Of a stretch of 64,000 bases of DNA, positions 26,173 to 35,200 are shown piece after piece (the stretch's first letter is position 1; each line of letters begins with the position of its first letter). Source of the DNA: Parapedobacter sp964498395 (GTDB taxonomy: Bacteria > Bacteroidota > Bacteroidia > Sphingobacteriales > Sphingobacteriaceae); assembly GCA_964498395.1 (NCBI GenBank), contig CAZCHE010000005.1:62001-126000 (forward strand). The letters run 5' to 3'. The translations under genes and the position numbers were made by a program. A model generated the notes under the pieces. That model saw only the letters and a program-made list of their open reading frames with translations, searched no databases and was not told the DNA's origin.

Positions 26173-27321
26173 CTACTTCCATTTGACTTCTTTCTTAAAG
26201 AGTGCAAAGAAGCCATTGATGCAGATATAACTATAATACACGATATCCAAAAAGGGTAGGATCCAAATCAGTCCTTTTACTTGGAGCTTTCGCATAATCG
26301 GGAAATAGATGATCAATTGTATCAATAGCCTGAATAGGTAAATACCCAGCACAACATACCAATACTGCGGATACAATACCACCGCCACAATAGCCGCCAC
26401 ATAAAAGAGAAATGCGCTGGTTAATTGGGTAGCTAGCATGCGTCGGTGTGCAGGTTTATATGCTTTTGATGCTCCGGCGTGCCTCGTTTTTTGGCGAGAA
26501 TAGGCTGAAAAGGTGGCTTTGGGTTCACTCCATACATGTGCGTCGTCAGGGCGAATGCAGATCGACGTGTTATGCGGTGTTGCGTTTTGGTTTACAAAAA
26601 GGTCGTCGTCCCCAGATGGGATATGCATGTGGGCGGCAAATCCTTTCCCTCTGAAAAAAAGGCTCTTCGTATATGCTAAATTGCGTCCAACACCCATATA
26701 GGCATTTCCTTTCAGTGCGTAGGAGAGGTAGCTCATCGCAGTATGGAAGGTTTCAAATCGGATGAGTGCATTTAAGAAACCCGGTTTCTTGAAATAGGGC
26801 GAATACCCCAGTACGATCTCGTTTCCACCCGCAAAGGCATTGGCCATATGCCGAAGCCATTGGTCAGACTGAGGCACGCAATCGGCATCGGTAAAGACCA
26901 AGTGTTCGTATTTGGCACCCTTGATGCCCAGGGTTACCGCGAATTTCTTCCCGTGCTTGAGGCGCACATGCTCGGCAATTTCAACCACTTTCAGGTTAGG
27001 GTATTGCACACACATGTCTTTCAGCAGCCATTTGGTATCATCCTCCGAAAAGTCATTGACTAATATCACCTCAAATTCCGGGTAATCTTGTGAGAGTATC
27101 TTGGGGAGGTGCTGCCGTAGGTTTTCTTCTTCGTTACGCGCACAGATGATAACGGATAAGGGAGGTGTGTCTGATTTATCTTGCTGCGTTGTGCTAGAAC
27201 GGTAAAACGTTAACCTGCTATATACAAATAATAAAAAATACAATTGTATGAGGAGCAGAAGCCCACATACCCCAGCGATGAGGAATAAGGAGATCTCGGT
27301 GATCTGGTTGAATATATCCAT
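26173..27321 (-). CDS. family 2 glycosyltransferase, membrane-bound
   Basis: Processive-type glycosyltransferase of 382 residues from ATG 27321 (MDIFNQITEISLFL). One N-terminal transmembrane helix, then the GT-A domain: LSVIICARNEEENLRQHLP, VNDFSEDDT, the DxD-like FTDADCVPQSDQW, and PSGDDDLFVNQ, ending in about three membrane helices. Sugar and acceptor unknown. The frame open to 27417 has no better start codon. A -7 box lies only 9 bp upstream. Confidence 0.87.
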   Translation of the reverse strand: MDIFNQITEISLFLIAGVCGLLLLIQLYFLLFVYSRLTFYRSSTTQQDKSDTPPLSVIICARNEEENLRQHLPKILSQDYPEFEVILVNDFSEDDTKWLLKDMCVQYPNLKVVEIAEHVRLKHGKKFAVTLGIKGAKYEHLVFTDADCVPQSDQWLRHMANAFAGGNEIVLGYSPYFKKPGFLNALIRFETFHTAMSYLSYALKGNAYMGVGRNLAYTKSLFFRGKGFAAHMHIPSGDDDLFVNQNATPHNTSICIRPDDAHVWSEPKATFSAYSRQKTRHAGASKAYKPAHRRMLATQLTSAFLFYVAAIVAVVLYPQYWYVVLGIYLFRLLIQLIIYFPIMRKLQVKGLIWILPFLDIVYYSYICINGFFALFKKEVKWK

Positions 27322-27330
27322 AGTTATCGC

Positions 27331-27338
27331 CAAAGATA
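27331..27338 (-). promoter_or_regulatory. -7 box of the glycosyltransferase gene
   Basis: Minus-strand TATCTTTG ends 9 bp before ATG 27321, leaving an mRNA leader of only a few bases if used. Confidence 0.4.
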
Positions 27339-27408
27339 GTAGGTTAAATTGAGAATTAAGTAGCTGCGTGTAACTTGAGGTGTACAACAAAATGCAGATT
27401 TTTCTTTT

Positions 27409-27470
27409 TTCACGCAAAGGCGCGAGGTCGCAAAGTGACTTTCCTTGGCGTCTTAGCGACTTTGCGTGAA
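27409..27470. repeat. intergenic inverted repeat
   Basis: TTCACGCAAAG (27409-27419) faces CTTTGCGTGAA (27460-27470), with partial pairing of the inner parts (GCGCGAGGTCGC against GGCGTCTTAGCGA). The CGCAAAGxCGC type of hairpin is, from memory, widely dispersed between bacterial genes. It is the main content of the 300-bp gap between the glycosyltransferase and tgt; the remaining bases show only the tgt and glycosyltransferase -7 boxes. Confidence 0.55.
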
Positions 27471-27597
27471 TTTTTTAAGTCACGAAGACCCGCTTCGCGA
27501 GAAAATCGGATATTTGTTATGAATCTTGTAATTTGTCGAAGTCGAGGTTTCGCACGGCAGCGGTAAAAATAGTGCCGTAGCATCCCTTTGTTTTTGC

Positions 27598-27605
27598 TAT
27601 TTTTG
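27598..27605 (+). promoter_or_regulatory. -7 box of tgt
   Basis: TATTTTTG, 16 bp before ATG 27622; weak -33. Confidence 0.4.
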
Positions 27606-27621
27606 CGCCACAAACGATAGG

Positions 27622-28752
27622 ATGAAATTTACGCTTCAAGCAACAGATAAACAATCCAAGGCACGGGCAGGTGTTATCGAAACCGCCCATGGAAGTATCG
27701 AGACACCCATTTTCATGCCCGTGGGCACAGCTGCAACGGTCAAGGCGGTTCACCAACATGAACTCGTTAATGATATCAATGCGCAGATCATCTTGGGTAA
27801 TACGTACCACCTATACCTGAGGCCGGGATTGGACGTCATACAGCGTGCAGGGGGACTCCACCAGTTTAACGGTTGGCAGCGGCCGATATTGACCGATAGC
27901 GGTGGCTATCAAGTGTATTCGCTGACCGAGGTGCGTAAAATCAAGGAGGAAGGAGTGACATTTCGCTCACACATCGATGGATCCAAACACCTCTTTACGC
28001 CTGAAAACGTGATGGATACCCAGCGGATTATCGGCGCGGATATTGTGATGGCTTTTGACGAATGTACGCCTTATCCCTGTGATTACCGGTATGCTAAGCG
28101 ATCGTTGGATATGACCCACCGTTGGCTGCAGCGATGCTGCGACCGTTTTGATGACACCTCACCATTATACGGTTATGAGCAGACCCTTTTTCCGATCGTG
28201 CAAGGATCGGTATACCGCGATCTACGGGAGAAATCTGCAGAGACCATCGCCGCTTTCGGTCGGGATGGCAATGCCATCGGGGGGCTTTCGGTGGGGGAGC
28301 CGGCCGAGGAGATGTATGCGATGACCGAAGTGGTGTGCAATATTCTTCCGGTCGAGAAGCCACGGTACCTGATGGGCGTGGGTACACCGATTAATATCTT
28401 GGAAAATATTGCGCTGGGCATCGATATGTTTGATTGTGTGATGCCCACGCGTAACGCCCGAAACGGGATGTTGTTTACGCGGCAAGGTATCATCAATATC
28501 AAGAACAAAAAATGGGAAACTGATTTTTCCCCAGTAGATGCGGAAAGCGATCTGCTGGCCGATCGGGCGTATAGCAAGGCCTATCTGCGGCACCTGATCC
28601 GCTCCCAGGAGATTCTTGGCGCACAAATTGCATCATTGCATAATCTCCATTTTTACCTTTGGCTGGTCAAGCAAGCCCGCGAGCATATCGTAGCGGGTGA
28701 TTTCAGGGAATGGAAAAACCAAATGGTTAAGCAGTTAGGTGAAAAGCTATAA
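27622..28752 (+). CDS. tgt: tRNA-guanine transglycosylase
   Basis: Exchanges G34 for preQ1 in tRNAs on the way to queuosine. 376 residues. Active-site parts: LTDSGGYQVYSL with the catalytic Asp, GLSVGEP, and the nucleophile Asp in GIDMFDCVMPTRNARNG. The zinc-site cysteines of the classical enzyme (CxCxxC) are absent: the matching stretch reads ESDLLADRAYSKAYLRHL. From memory this is seen in other Bacteroidota. Head of a row with the LptF/G permease gene (21-bp gap) and the DMT transporter gene. Confidence 0.95.
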   Translation: MKFTLQATDKQSKARAGVIETAHGSIETPIFMPVGTAATVKAVHQHELVNDINAQIILGNTYHLYLRPGLDVIQRAGGLHQFNGWQRPILTDSGGYQVYSLTEVRKIKEEGVTFRSHIDGSKHLFTPENVMDTQRIIGADIVMAFDECTPYPCDYRYAKRSLDMTHRWLQRCCDRFDDTSPLYGYEQTLFPIVQGSVYRDLREKSAETIAAFGRDGNAIGGLSVGEPAEEMYAMTEVVCNILPVEKPRYLMGVGTPINILENIALGIDMFDCVMPTRNARNGMLFTRQGIINIKNKKWETDFSPVDAESDLLADRAYSKAYLRHLIRSQEILGAQIASLHNLHFYLWLVKQAREHIVAGDFREWKNQMVKQLGEKL

Positions 28753-28773
28753 TACGACCGGATGCGGTAGCAT

Positions 28774-29850
28774 ATGAATATCATCGATAAATATATCATC
28801 AAAAAGTACCTGAGCACGTTTGTGTTCACCATGGCCATTTTTACTGTGGTGATGGTCATTTTTGATATATCAGAACGATTGGATGATTTCATGAAACACA
28901 AGGCGCCCCTTTCGAAGATTGTTTTTGAATATTACGCCGGCTTCATCCCGTTTTACCTCAACTTTTTGTCGCCGCTTATTAACTTTATCGCGGTGATATT
29001 CTTTACCGCTAAGATGGCTGACCAAACGGAGATTGTACCCATTTTAAGTGGTGGGATGAGTTTCAATAGGTTGCTCCGCCCTTACATGATCGCAGCAAGC
29101 CTGATCGCGGCGGTAACTTTTGCTTTTAACATCTATATCATTCCCCGTACGAACAGGTTGAAAGTAGAATTTGAACGGGTTTATGTAAAGCCCGTGCCCA
29201 ACAATACCAAAAGTTCGACCCACATGCAGATTGACGATGACAGCTATGTGTATATCGACAATTTTGACAATAACCGTAAAATCGGTTACAATTTTGTGCT
29301 GGAGATCTTTGAAGGCGAAAATATGGTGGAGAAGATGATGGCCGACCGCATCACGTGGGATTCCATACAAAACCACTGGCGGATCGAAAACTATACCATA
29401 CGGAAGATTGATGGGTTAAAGGAAGAAATGATTAAGGGTACGAGCCGGGATACACTACTGGATATGGAACCGAAAGATTTTGAGGTGTATGATAATATTT
29501 TCACGGCCATGAATACCGCTGAGCTGAATGACCGCATCGAAAAAGAAAAGATAAGGGGAACGGGAATGATGGTCGACTTGCTGCTTGAGAAATATAAGCG
29601 GTTTGTGTATCCGCTTTCTGCTTTTGTCCTCACGTTGATGGGGGTAGCACTTTCATCCAAAAAAGTGAGGGGTGGGATTGGTTTGAGCCTGGGTATCGGG
29701 ATTGGTTTGAGCTTTACCTATATTGTATTCATCCAATTTTCAACCATGTTTTCACTGAAAGGGGGACTTGCACCGATTATCGCTGTTTTCATTCCCAATG
29801 TCATTTTTGGCTTGCTAGCATTGTACCTGTTGTACCGCGCTCCGAAATAA
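28774..29850 (+). CDS. LptF/LptG-family permease
   Basis: Inner membrane part of the ABC machine that pulls lipopolysaccharide out of the membrane. 358 residues, six membrane helices in two groups of three (about 15-115 and 270-355) around a soluble beta-jellyroll-like domain, the layout of the YjgP/YjgQ family. The opening IIDKYIIKKYLSTFVFTMAIF is typical. Whether it is LptF or LptG cannot be decided. 21 bp after tgt. Confidence 0.92.
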   Translation: MNIIDKYIIKKYLSTFVFTMAIFTVVMVIFDISERLDDFMKHKAPLSKIVFEYYAGFIPFYLNFLSPLINFIAVIFFTAKMADQTEIVPILSGGMSFNRLLRPYMIAASLIAAVTFAFNIYIIPRTNRLKVEFERVYVKPVPNNTKSSTHMQIDDDSYVYIDNFDNNRKIGYNFVLEIFEGENMVEKMMADRITWDSIQNHWRIENYTIRKIDGLKEEMIKGTSRDTLLDMEPKDFEVYDNIFTAMNTAELNDRIEKEKIRGTGMMVDLLLEKYKRFVYPLSAFVLTLMGVALSSKKVRGGIGLSLGIGIGLSFTYIVFIQFSTMFSLKGGLAPIIAVFIPNVIFGLLALYLLYRAPK

Positions 29851-29869
29851 CTAGCTAATACCTGCCTTT

Positions 29870-30772
29870 ATGGGAAGCCTTACCATTAGCCGCAACCTGA
29901 TTATCCTGCATATCACCGTCGTCGTTTGGGGGTTTACCGGGATATTGGGTAATCTCATCACCTTATCTGCAATCCACTTGGTCTGGTATCGCGTATTGAT
30001 TGCGTTTGTGTCATTAGCGATCTACTTTGGATATAAGCGGCAGTCTTTCGTGGTGAGTAAACGGGATTTTGCCAATTTTTTCCTGACCGGGGGTTTAGTC
30101 GGGTTGCATTGGGTGCTCTTTTTCGAATCCATCAAGGTTTCTACTGTGTCGGTTGCGCTGGTATGTTTTTCATCTGTTACGCTGTTTACGGCCTTCATTG
30201 AACCCCTGTTTTATAAACGCCGTATTTCCAAAATGGAGGTGTTTGTCGGTTTGCTCATGATTGTTGGCATTTACTTGATTTTCAAATTCGAAAGTCAATA
30301 TGTGAAAGGCATTGTCATCGGTTTGGCAGCAGCATTGGCGGCCGCTTTATTTGGTACCATCAACTCCAAGTTGGTTAAGAAGAATGGGGCCACGACCATC
30401 AGCCTGTATGAAATGTTCGGGGCCTGGGTATGGATATCGCTATTCATGATGGTTACGGGTGGTTTCGGTTACGAAATGAGCGTAGCCCGTATGGACTTGC
30501 TTTATTTGTTGCTCTTGGGAACCGTGTGCACATCTGGGGCCTATGTGGCTGCCGTATCCATTATGAAAGAGATTAGCCCATTCCGGGTGGCATTGGCGAG
30601 CAATATGGAACCTATTTATGGTATCCTGTTGGCTTGGTTGTTCTTCGGGCAAGCCGAGGTGATGAGCACGGGCTTCTATATAGGTGCTGTCATCATCCTT
30701 GGAGCGGTCTTTCTGTATCCGGTGATTCGGTTTCAGCTGGAGAAAAGGAAAGCCATCAAGCATACTCAATAA
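29870..30772 (+). CDS. EamA/DMT-family transporter
   Basis: Drug/metabolite transporter of 300 residues with ten hydrophobic segments in two EamA repeats; FTGILGNLITLSAIHLVWYRVLIAF and SPFRVALASNMEPIYGILLAWLFF are typical of the two halves. Substrate unknown. It follows the permease gene by 19 bp, and its 3' end overlaps convergent gltD by 17 bp. Confidence 0.9.
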   Translation: MGSLTISRNLIILHITVVVWGFTGILGNLITLSAIHLVWYRVLIAFVSLAIYFGYKRQSFVVSKRDFANFFLTGGLVGLHWVLFFESIKVSTVSVALVCFSSVTLFTAFIEPLFYKRRISKMEVFVGLLMIVGIYLIFKFESQYVKGIVIGLAAALAAALFGTINSKLVKKNGATTISLYEMFGAWVWISLFMMVTGGFGYEMSVARMDLLYLLLLGTVCTSGAYVAAVSIMKEISPFRVALASNMEPIYGILLAWLFFGQAEVMSTGFYIGAVIILGAVFLYPVIRFQLEKRKAIKHTQ

Positions 30773-32222
30773 TCGCGTCCTTGCTTTCCAATTCAGAATA
30801 CCCCATCAAGTATTCGTCTACCTTGCGGGCGCATTCACGTCCTTCGGAAATGGCCCACACCACGAGCGACTGTCCGCGGCGCATATCGCCGGCCACGAAA
30901 ATCCGTTCGGCAGATGTATGGTATTCACCTTCCTTGGCTTTCACATTGCCTCGCTCATCCAGCTCGACACCCAATTGCTGCAATAACCCATCGTGTTGGG
31001 GATGCACGAAACCCATGGCCAACAGCACCAATTCGCAAGGAATTTCTCGTTCTGAACCCGCTACTTCCGTAAATTTTACGGGGCGTCCCTGTGGGTCGCG
31101 TTCCCATTCTAGGTCAACGATACGCGCACCTTTAAGATTGCCGTCGTCATCACCGATAAATGCTTTGGTGCTGATGCTCCAGAAGCGATCGCATCCCTCT
31201 TCATGTGAGGTCGTGGTTTTCAGCAGCATGGGGTAGGTGGGCCAGGGCATGGCTTCGGTACGGTCTCTTGGCGGTTGGGGCATCAACTCAAATTGCGTGA
31301 CCGTTTTGGCCCCGTGCCGATTTGAAGTACCCACACAGTCCGAACCCGTGTCACCACCACCGATGACCAGTACGTTTTTGTCCGTAGCAAAAATATCCGT
31401 TTCTTCAAAAGTCGAGCTGCCTACGCGTTTGTTTTGCTGTTTCAGGAATTCCATCGCAAAATGTACGCCTTTCAGCTCCCTTCCGGGGATGTTAAGGTTG
31501 CGTGGGATGGTTGATCCTCCTGCGAGCACGACGGCATCATACGCGTGTAATTCACTTGTGGGTACGTTTTTCCCGACTTCGGCATTGCAACGAAAGACCA
31601 CCCCTTCTTCCTCCATGACGTTGATCCTGCGGTCAATGACCCATTTTTCGAGTTTGAAATCGGGGATTCCATAACGCAGCAATCCCCCTGGTTTATCGTC
31701 GCGTTCATACACGGTCACCTCATGGCCCACTTTGATGAGTTGGGCCGCCGCTGCAAGCCCTGCGGGGCCACTGCCGACGATCGCTATCCGTTTGCCCGTT
31801 TTCAGGTGTGTTGGTCGCGCCTTTACAAACTCGCGTTTAAAAGCGATTTCGATGATATGCTTTTCGATTTCCTCGATGGCCACAGGAGAGCGGTTGATGC
31901 CCAATACGCAAGCCGATTCACAAGGGGCGGGGCATATCCGCCCGGTAAATTCGGGGAAATTATTGGTTGATACCAATATTTGATAGGCCTCTTCCCATTT
32001 CCCGTCATAAACGGCGTCATTGAATTCCGGGATCACATTGCCCAAAGGGCAGCCCGAATGGCAAAACGGTATGCCGCAATTCATACAGCGGGCGGCCTGC
32101 TTGTTTAGCTCTTCGTCACTATAGGCCTGTACAAATTCATTGTATGTTTTCTTCCGGTTGTCAACGGCATCTTTTTTTGGAAGTGTCCGTTCAAATTCCT
32201 TAAATCCGGTTGGTTTTCCCAT
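30756..32222 (-). CDS. gltD: glutamate synthase small subunit
   Basis: FAD-containing subunit that takes NADPH electrons to the large subunit in ammonia assimilation. 488 residues. N-terminal iron-sulfur cysteines CMNCGIPFCHSGCPLGN (about 42-58), FAD loop GSGPAGLAAAAQLI, NADPH loop IGGGDTGSDCVG, C-terminal FVAGDMRRGQSLVVWAI. It lies 60 bp after gltB, same direction. Confidence 0.96.
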   Translation of the reverse strand: MGKPTGFKEFERTLPKKDAVDNRKKTYNEFVQAYSDEELNKQAARCMNCGIPFCHSGCPLGNVIPEFNDAVYDGKWEEAYQILVSTNNFPEFTGRICPAPCESACVLGINRSPVAIEEIEKHIIEIAFKREFVKARPTHLKTGKRIAIVGSGPAGLAAAAQLIKVGHEVTVYERDDKPGGLLRYGIPDFKLEKWVIDRRINVMEEEGVVFRCNAEVGKNVPTSELHAYDAVVLAGGSTIPRNLNIPGRELKGVHFAMEFLKQQNKRVGSSTFEETDIFATDKNVLVIGGGDTGSDCVGTSNRHGAKTVTQFELMPQPPRDRTEAMPWPTYPMLLKTTTSHEEGCDRFWSISTKAFIGDDDGNLKGARIVDLEWERDPQGRPVKFTEVAGSEREIPCELVLLAMGFVHPQHDGLLQQLGVELDERGNVKAKEGEYHTSAERIFVAGDMRRGQSLVVWAISEGRECARKVDEYLMGYSELESKDAIIEYA

Positions 32223-32225
32223 TTT

Positions 32226-32271
32226 CTTAGTAGTTAGTCTTTTTTAGTACTTAGTCTTTAGTAGTTAGTCC
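32226..32271 (-). repeat. three short direct repeats between gltB and gltD
   Basis: On the plus strand CTTAGTAGTTAGTCT (32226-32240), TTTAGTACTTAGTCT (32243-32257) and TTTAGTAGTTAGTCC (32257-32271). They fill the 60-bp spacer. Read on the coding strand they give GACTAACTACTAAA-type units. Function unknown. Confidence 0.5.
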
Positions 32272-32282
32272 TTGCTTGCCCT

Positions 32283-35200
32283 TTATGCTTCTACTAGTTT
32301 TGAACGCAGTACATTTTTATATTCCCTCGGGAACACTTTGATGAAGCATGCTTTTTCTATCTTCCAGTTTTTGAGGATGTCTGCTGCACGTTTACTTCCG
32401 GTGAGGTGGATATGCCGTTTGAGCAATGCCATGATGGCGGTCTCGTCTTCGGTTTCCAATGGATCCAAATCGACCATTTCGGTATTGCAGTTATCACGGA
32501 AGGTGCCTTCGAGGTCATACACCCACGCAATGCCACCGCTCATGCCCGCAGCGAAATTCCGTCCTGTTTGACCGAGTATCAAGGCCCTTCCACCAGTCAT
32601 ATATTCGCACCCATGGTCGCCTACACCTTCCACCACTGCGGTGGCACCTGAATTGCGCACGGCAAACCGTTCGCCCGCTTGCCCGCAAACGAACAGGTGG
32701 CCCGATGTGGCGCCATACAGCGCGACGTTGCCAATGATGATGTTTTCGTGTGGAACTAACGGACTGTTTTCCGCGGGGTATATGGTCAGCTGTGCGCCGG
32801 AAAGCCCTTTGCCCACATAGTCGTTTGCTTCGCCTTGTAGTTCAAAGGAAAGTCCCTTAGCGCCGAATGCACCAAAGCTTTGCCCTGCCGAACCTGTAAA
32901 CTTGTAATTGATGGTATTGTCTGGAAGCCCTTCCGCACCGTATATTTTGGAAACCTCGTTGGATAATAACGTACCGATCGTGCGATCCGTATTCTTTACA
33001 TTGAATGTGCCAAAAACCGGTGTTTTGTTGTCGAGCGCACTGCGGGCTTGTGTAAGTAGCCCCCAATCCAGGATCATATCCAGCCCGTGGTCTTGTTGTT
33101 CGGTTTGGTACAGCGATTCTCCACCAGCACTATGTGCGACGTAAAGTATGCCCGACAAGTCCAGTTTGTCGATCTTCCAATGGTCGATGTCTTCCCTTTT
33201 CTTGAGGAATTGCGCTCGGCCAACCATCTCATTGATGGTGCGGAAGCCCAATTCGGCCATGATTTCACGTAGTTCCTCGGCGAGGAATGTAAACAGGTTA
33301 ACGATGTCTTCCGGTTTGCCTGTAAACAGTTTTCGAAGTTCAGGGTCTTGCGTGGCTACGCCGACGGGACAGGTATTCAGGTGGCATTTGCGCATCATGA
33401 TACAGCCTCCGGCAACCAAGGCAGCCGTGGCTACGCCCCATTCTTCTGCCCCTAATAACGTAGCAATAGCGATATCTCTACCGGTTTTGAGCTGCCCATC
33501 GGTTTGCAAGACCACCCGGCTGCGCAGTTTGTTTTTCACCAGTGTCTGGTGTGATTCGGCTAGGCCTAACTCCCAAGGCAACCCGGCATGTTTGATAGAA
33601 CTGATGGGGGAAGCCCCTGTTCCGCCATCGTATCCGGCGATGAGGATCACGTCGGCATGCGCTTTGGCCACCCCGGCGGCAATGGTGCCTACTCCGGCCT
33701 TAGAGACCAATTTCACATTTATCCGTGCGTCACGGTTGGCATTTTTCAAATCAAAGATAAGCTGTGCCAAGTCTTCGATAGAGTAAATGTCATGGTGGGG
33801 CGGGGGAGAGATGAGCCCCACGCCTGGGGTAGAGTGCCGCACCTTAGCGATCCACTCGTCTACTTTGTGCCCTGGGAGTTGCCCCCCTTCGCCCGGCTTG
33901 GCGCCTTGGGCCATTTTGATTTGCAATTCATCGGCTTGCGTGAGGTAGTTTGACGTTACCCCGAAACGGCCCGAAGCGATTTGCTTGATTGCCGAACGCA
34001 TCGAATCGCCATTCGGCAGTGTTTTATAACGGATTTCGTCTTCTCCACCCTCTCCGGTGTTGCTTTTCCCTCCGATACGATTCATGGCAATGGCCAGTGT
34101 ACTGTGTGCTTCGTGCGATATGGAACCAAATGACATCGCACCCGTGGCGAAACGTTTCATGATGTTTTCAGCCGATTCCACCTCGTCAATGGAGATGGGC
34201 GTACGGTGCCGGGCGAAGTCCAACAGTCCTCGCAGGGTATACATGCGTTCTTGCTGGTTATTGATGAGCGCCGCATATTTTTTATACGTTTCGTAGTCAC
34301 CCGTACGGCAGGCTTGCTGCAATAGGTGTACCGTTTGCGGATTGAACAGGTGCGCTTCACCTCTCCTTTTCCATTGGTATATCCCCCCTTCGGGCAATAG
34401 ATCTTTGGTATTGCGGGAACTGGTGAAACCACGATTGTGTTTGCTTAGCACCTCGCGGGCGATATCGTCGAGTCCTAAACCACCGATGCGGGACACCGCA
34501 CCACAAAAATACTTGTCTACTACGTCCTTATTAATACCCAATACCTCGAAGATTTGGGCGCCATGGTAGGACTGTAGCGTGGAAATACCCATTTTCGAGA
34601 AGATTTTGAGTAGTCCGCCACAGACGGCTTTCACATAGTTTTTGGCCAGTTGTGGCCAGCTTAGCTCTGTTTCGATGGTTTTCTGCTCTTTCAGCGTGCG
34701 GATGGTTGCCAGTGCCATATACGGGTTGATGGCCGTGGCGCCAAAGGCTAATAAGCAAGCAAAGTGATGCACTTCCCATACGTCACCGCCTTCTACGACC
34801 AGGCCCACTGCACCACGGTGTCCGGTTTTGATCAGGTGGTGATGTACGGCAGATACGGCCAATAGCGAAGGGATGGCGGCGTGTTGCGAGTCGATTGCCC
34901 TATCTGATAGGATAATCACTTCAAATCCATCCTTCACAGCGTCTTCGGCGTACCGGCATAGACGGCTCAGCCCTTCTTCCAACGAACCCGGTTTGCCATC
35001 TGCATTGAAATAGCATTGCAGGGTTTTGGCTTGGAAGATACCCGTGTCTATACTGCGGAGCTTCTCCAGCTCTTTACTCGTTAATATGGGTTGTTCGAGC
35101 GCCACGCAATGGCAATGCATTTTATCCTCGTCCAGGATGTTGCCCGCGTTGCCGATGAAGGTGGCGAGGCTCATTACCAGTCGCTCCCGTATCGGGTCAA

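Noticed and set aside
33148..33786. 212-codon plus-strand ORF inside gltB
   Set aside because: Antisense to the conserved FMN domain of glutamate synthase; Ser/Pro-rich composition typical of shadow frames.
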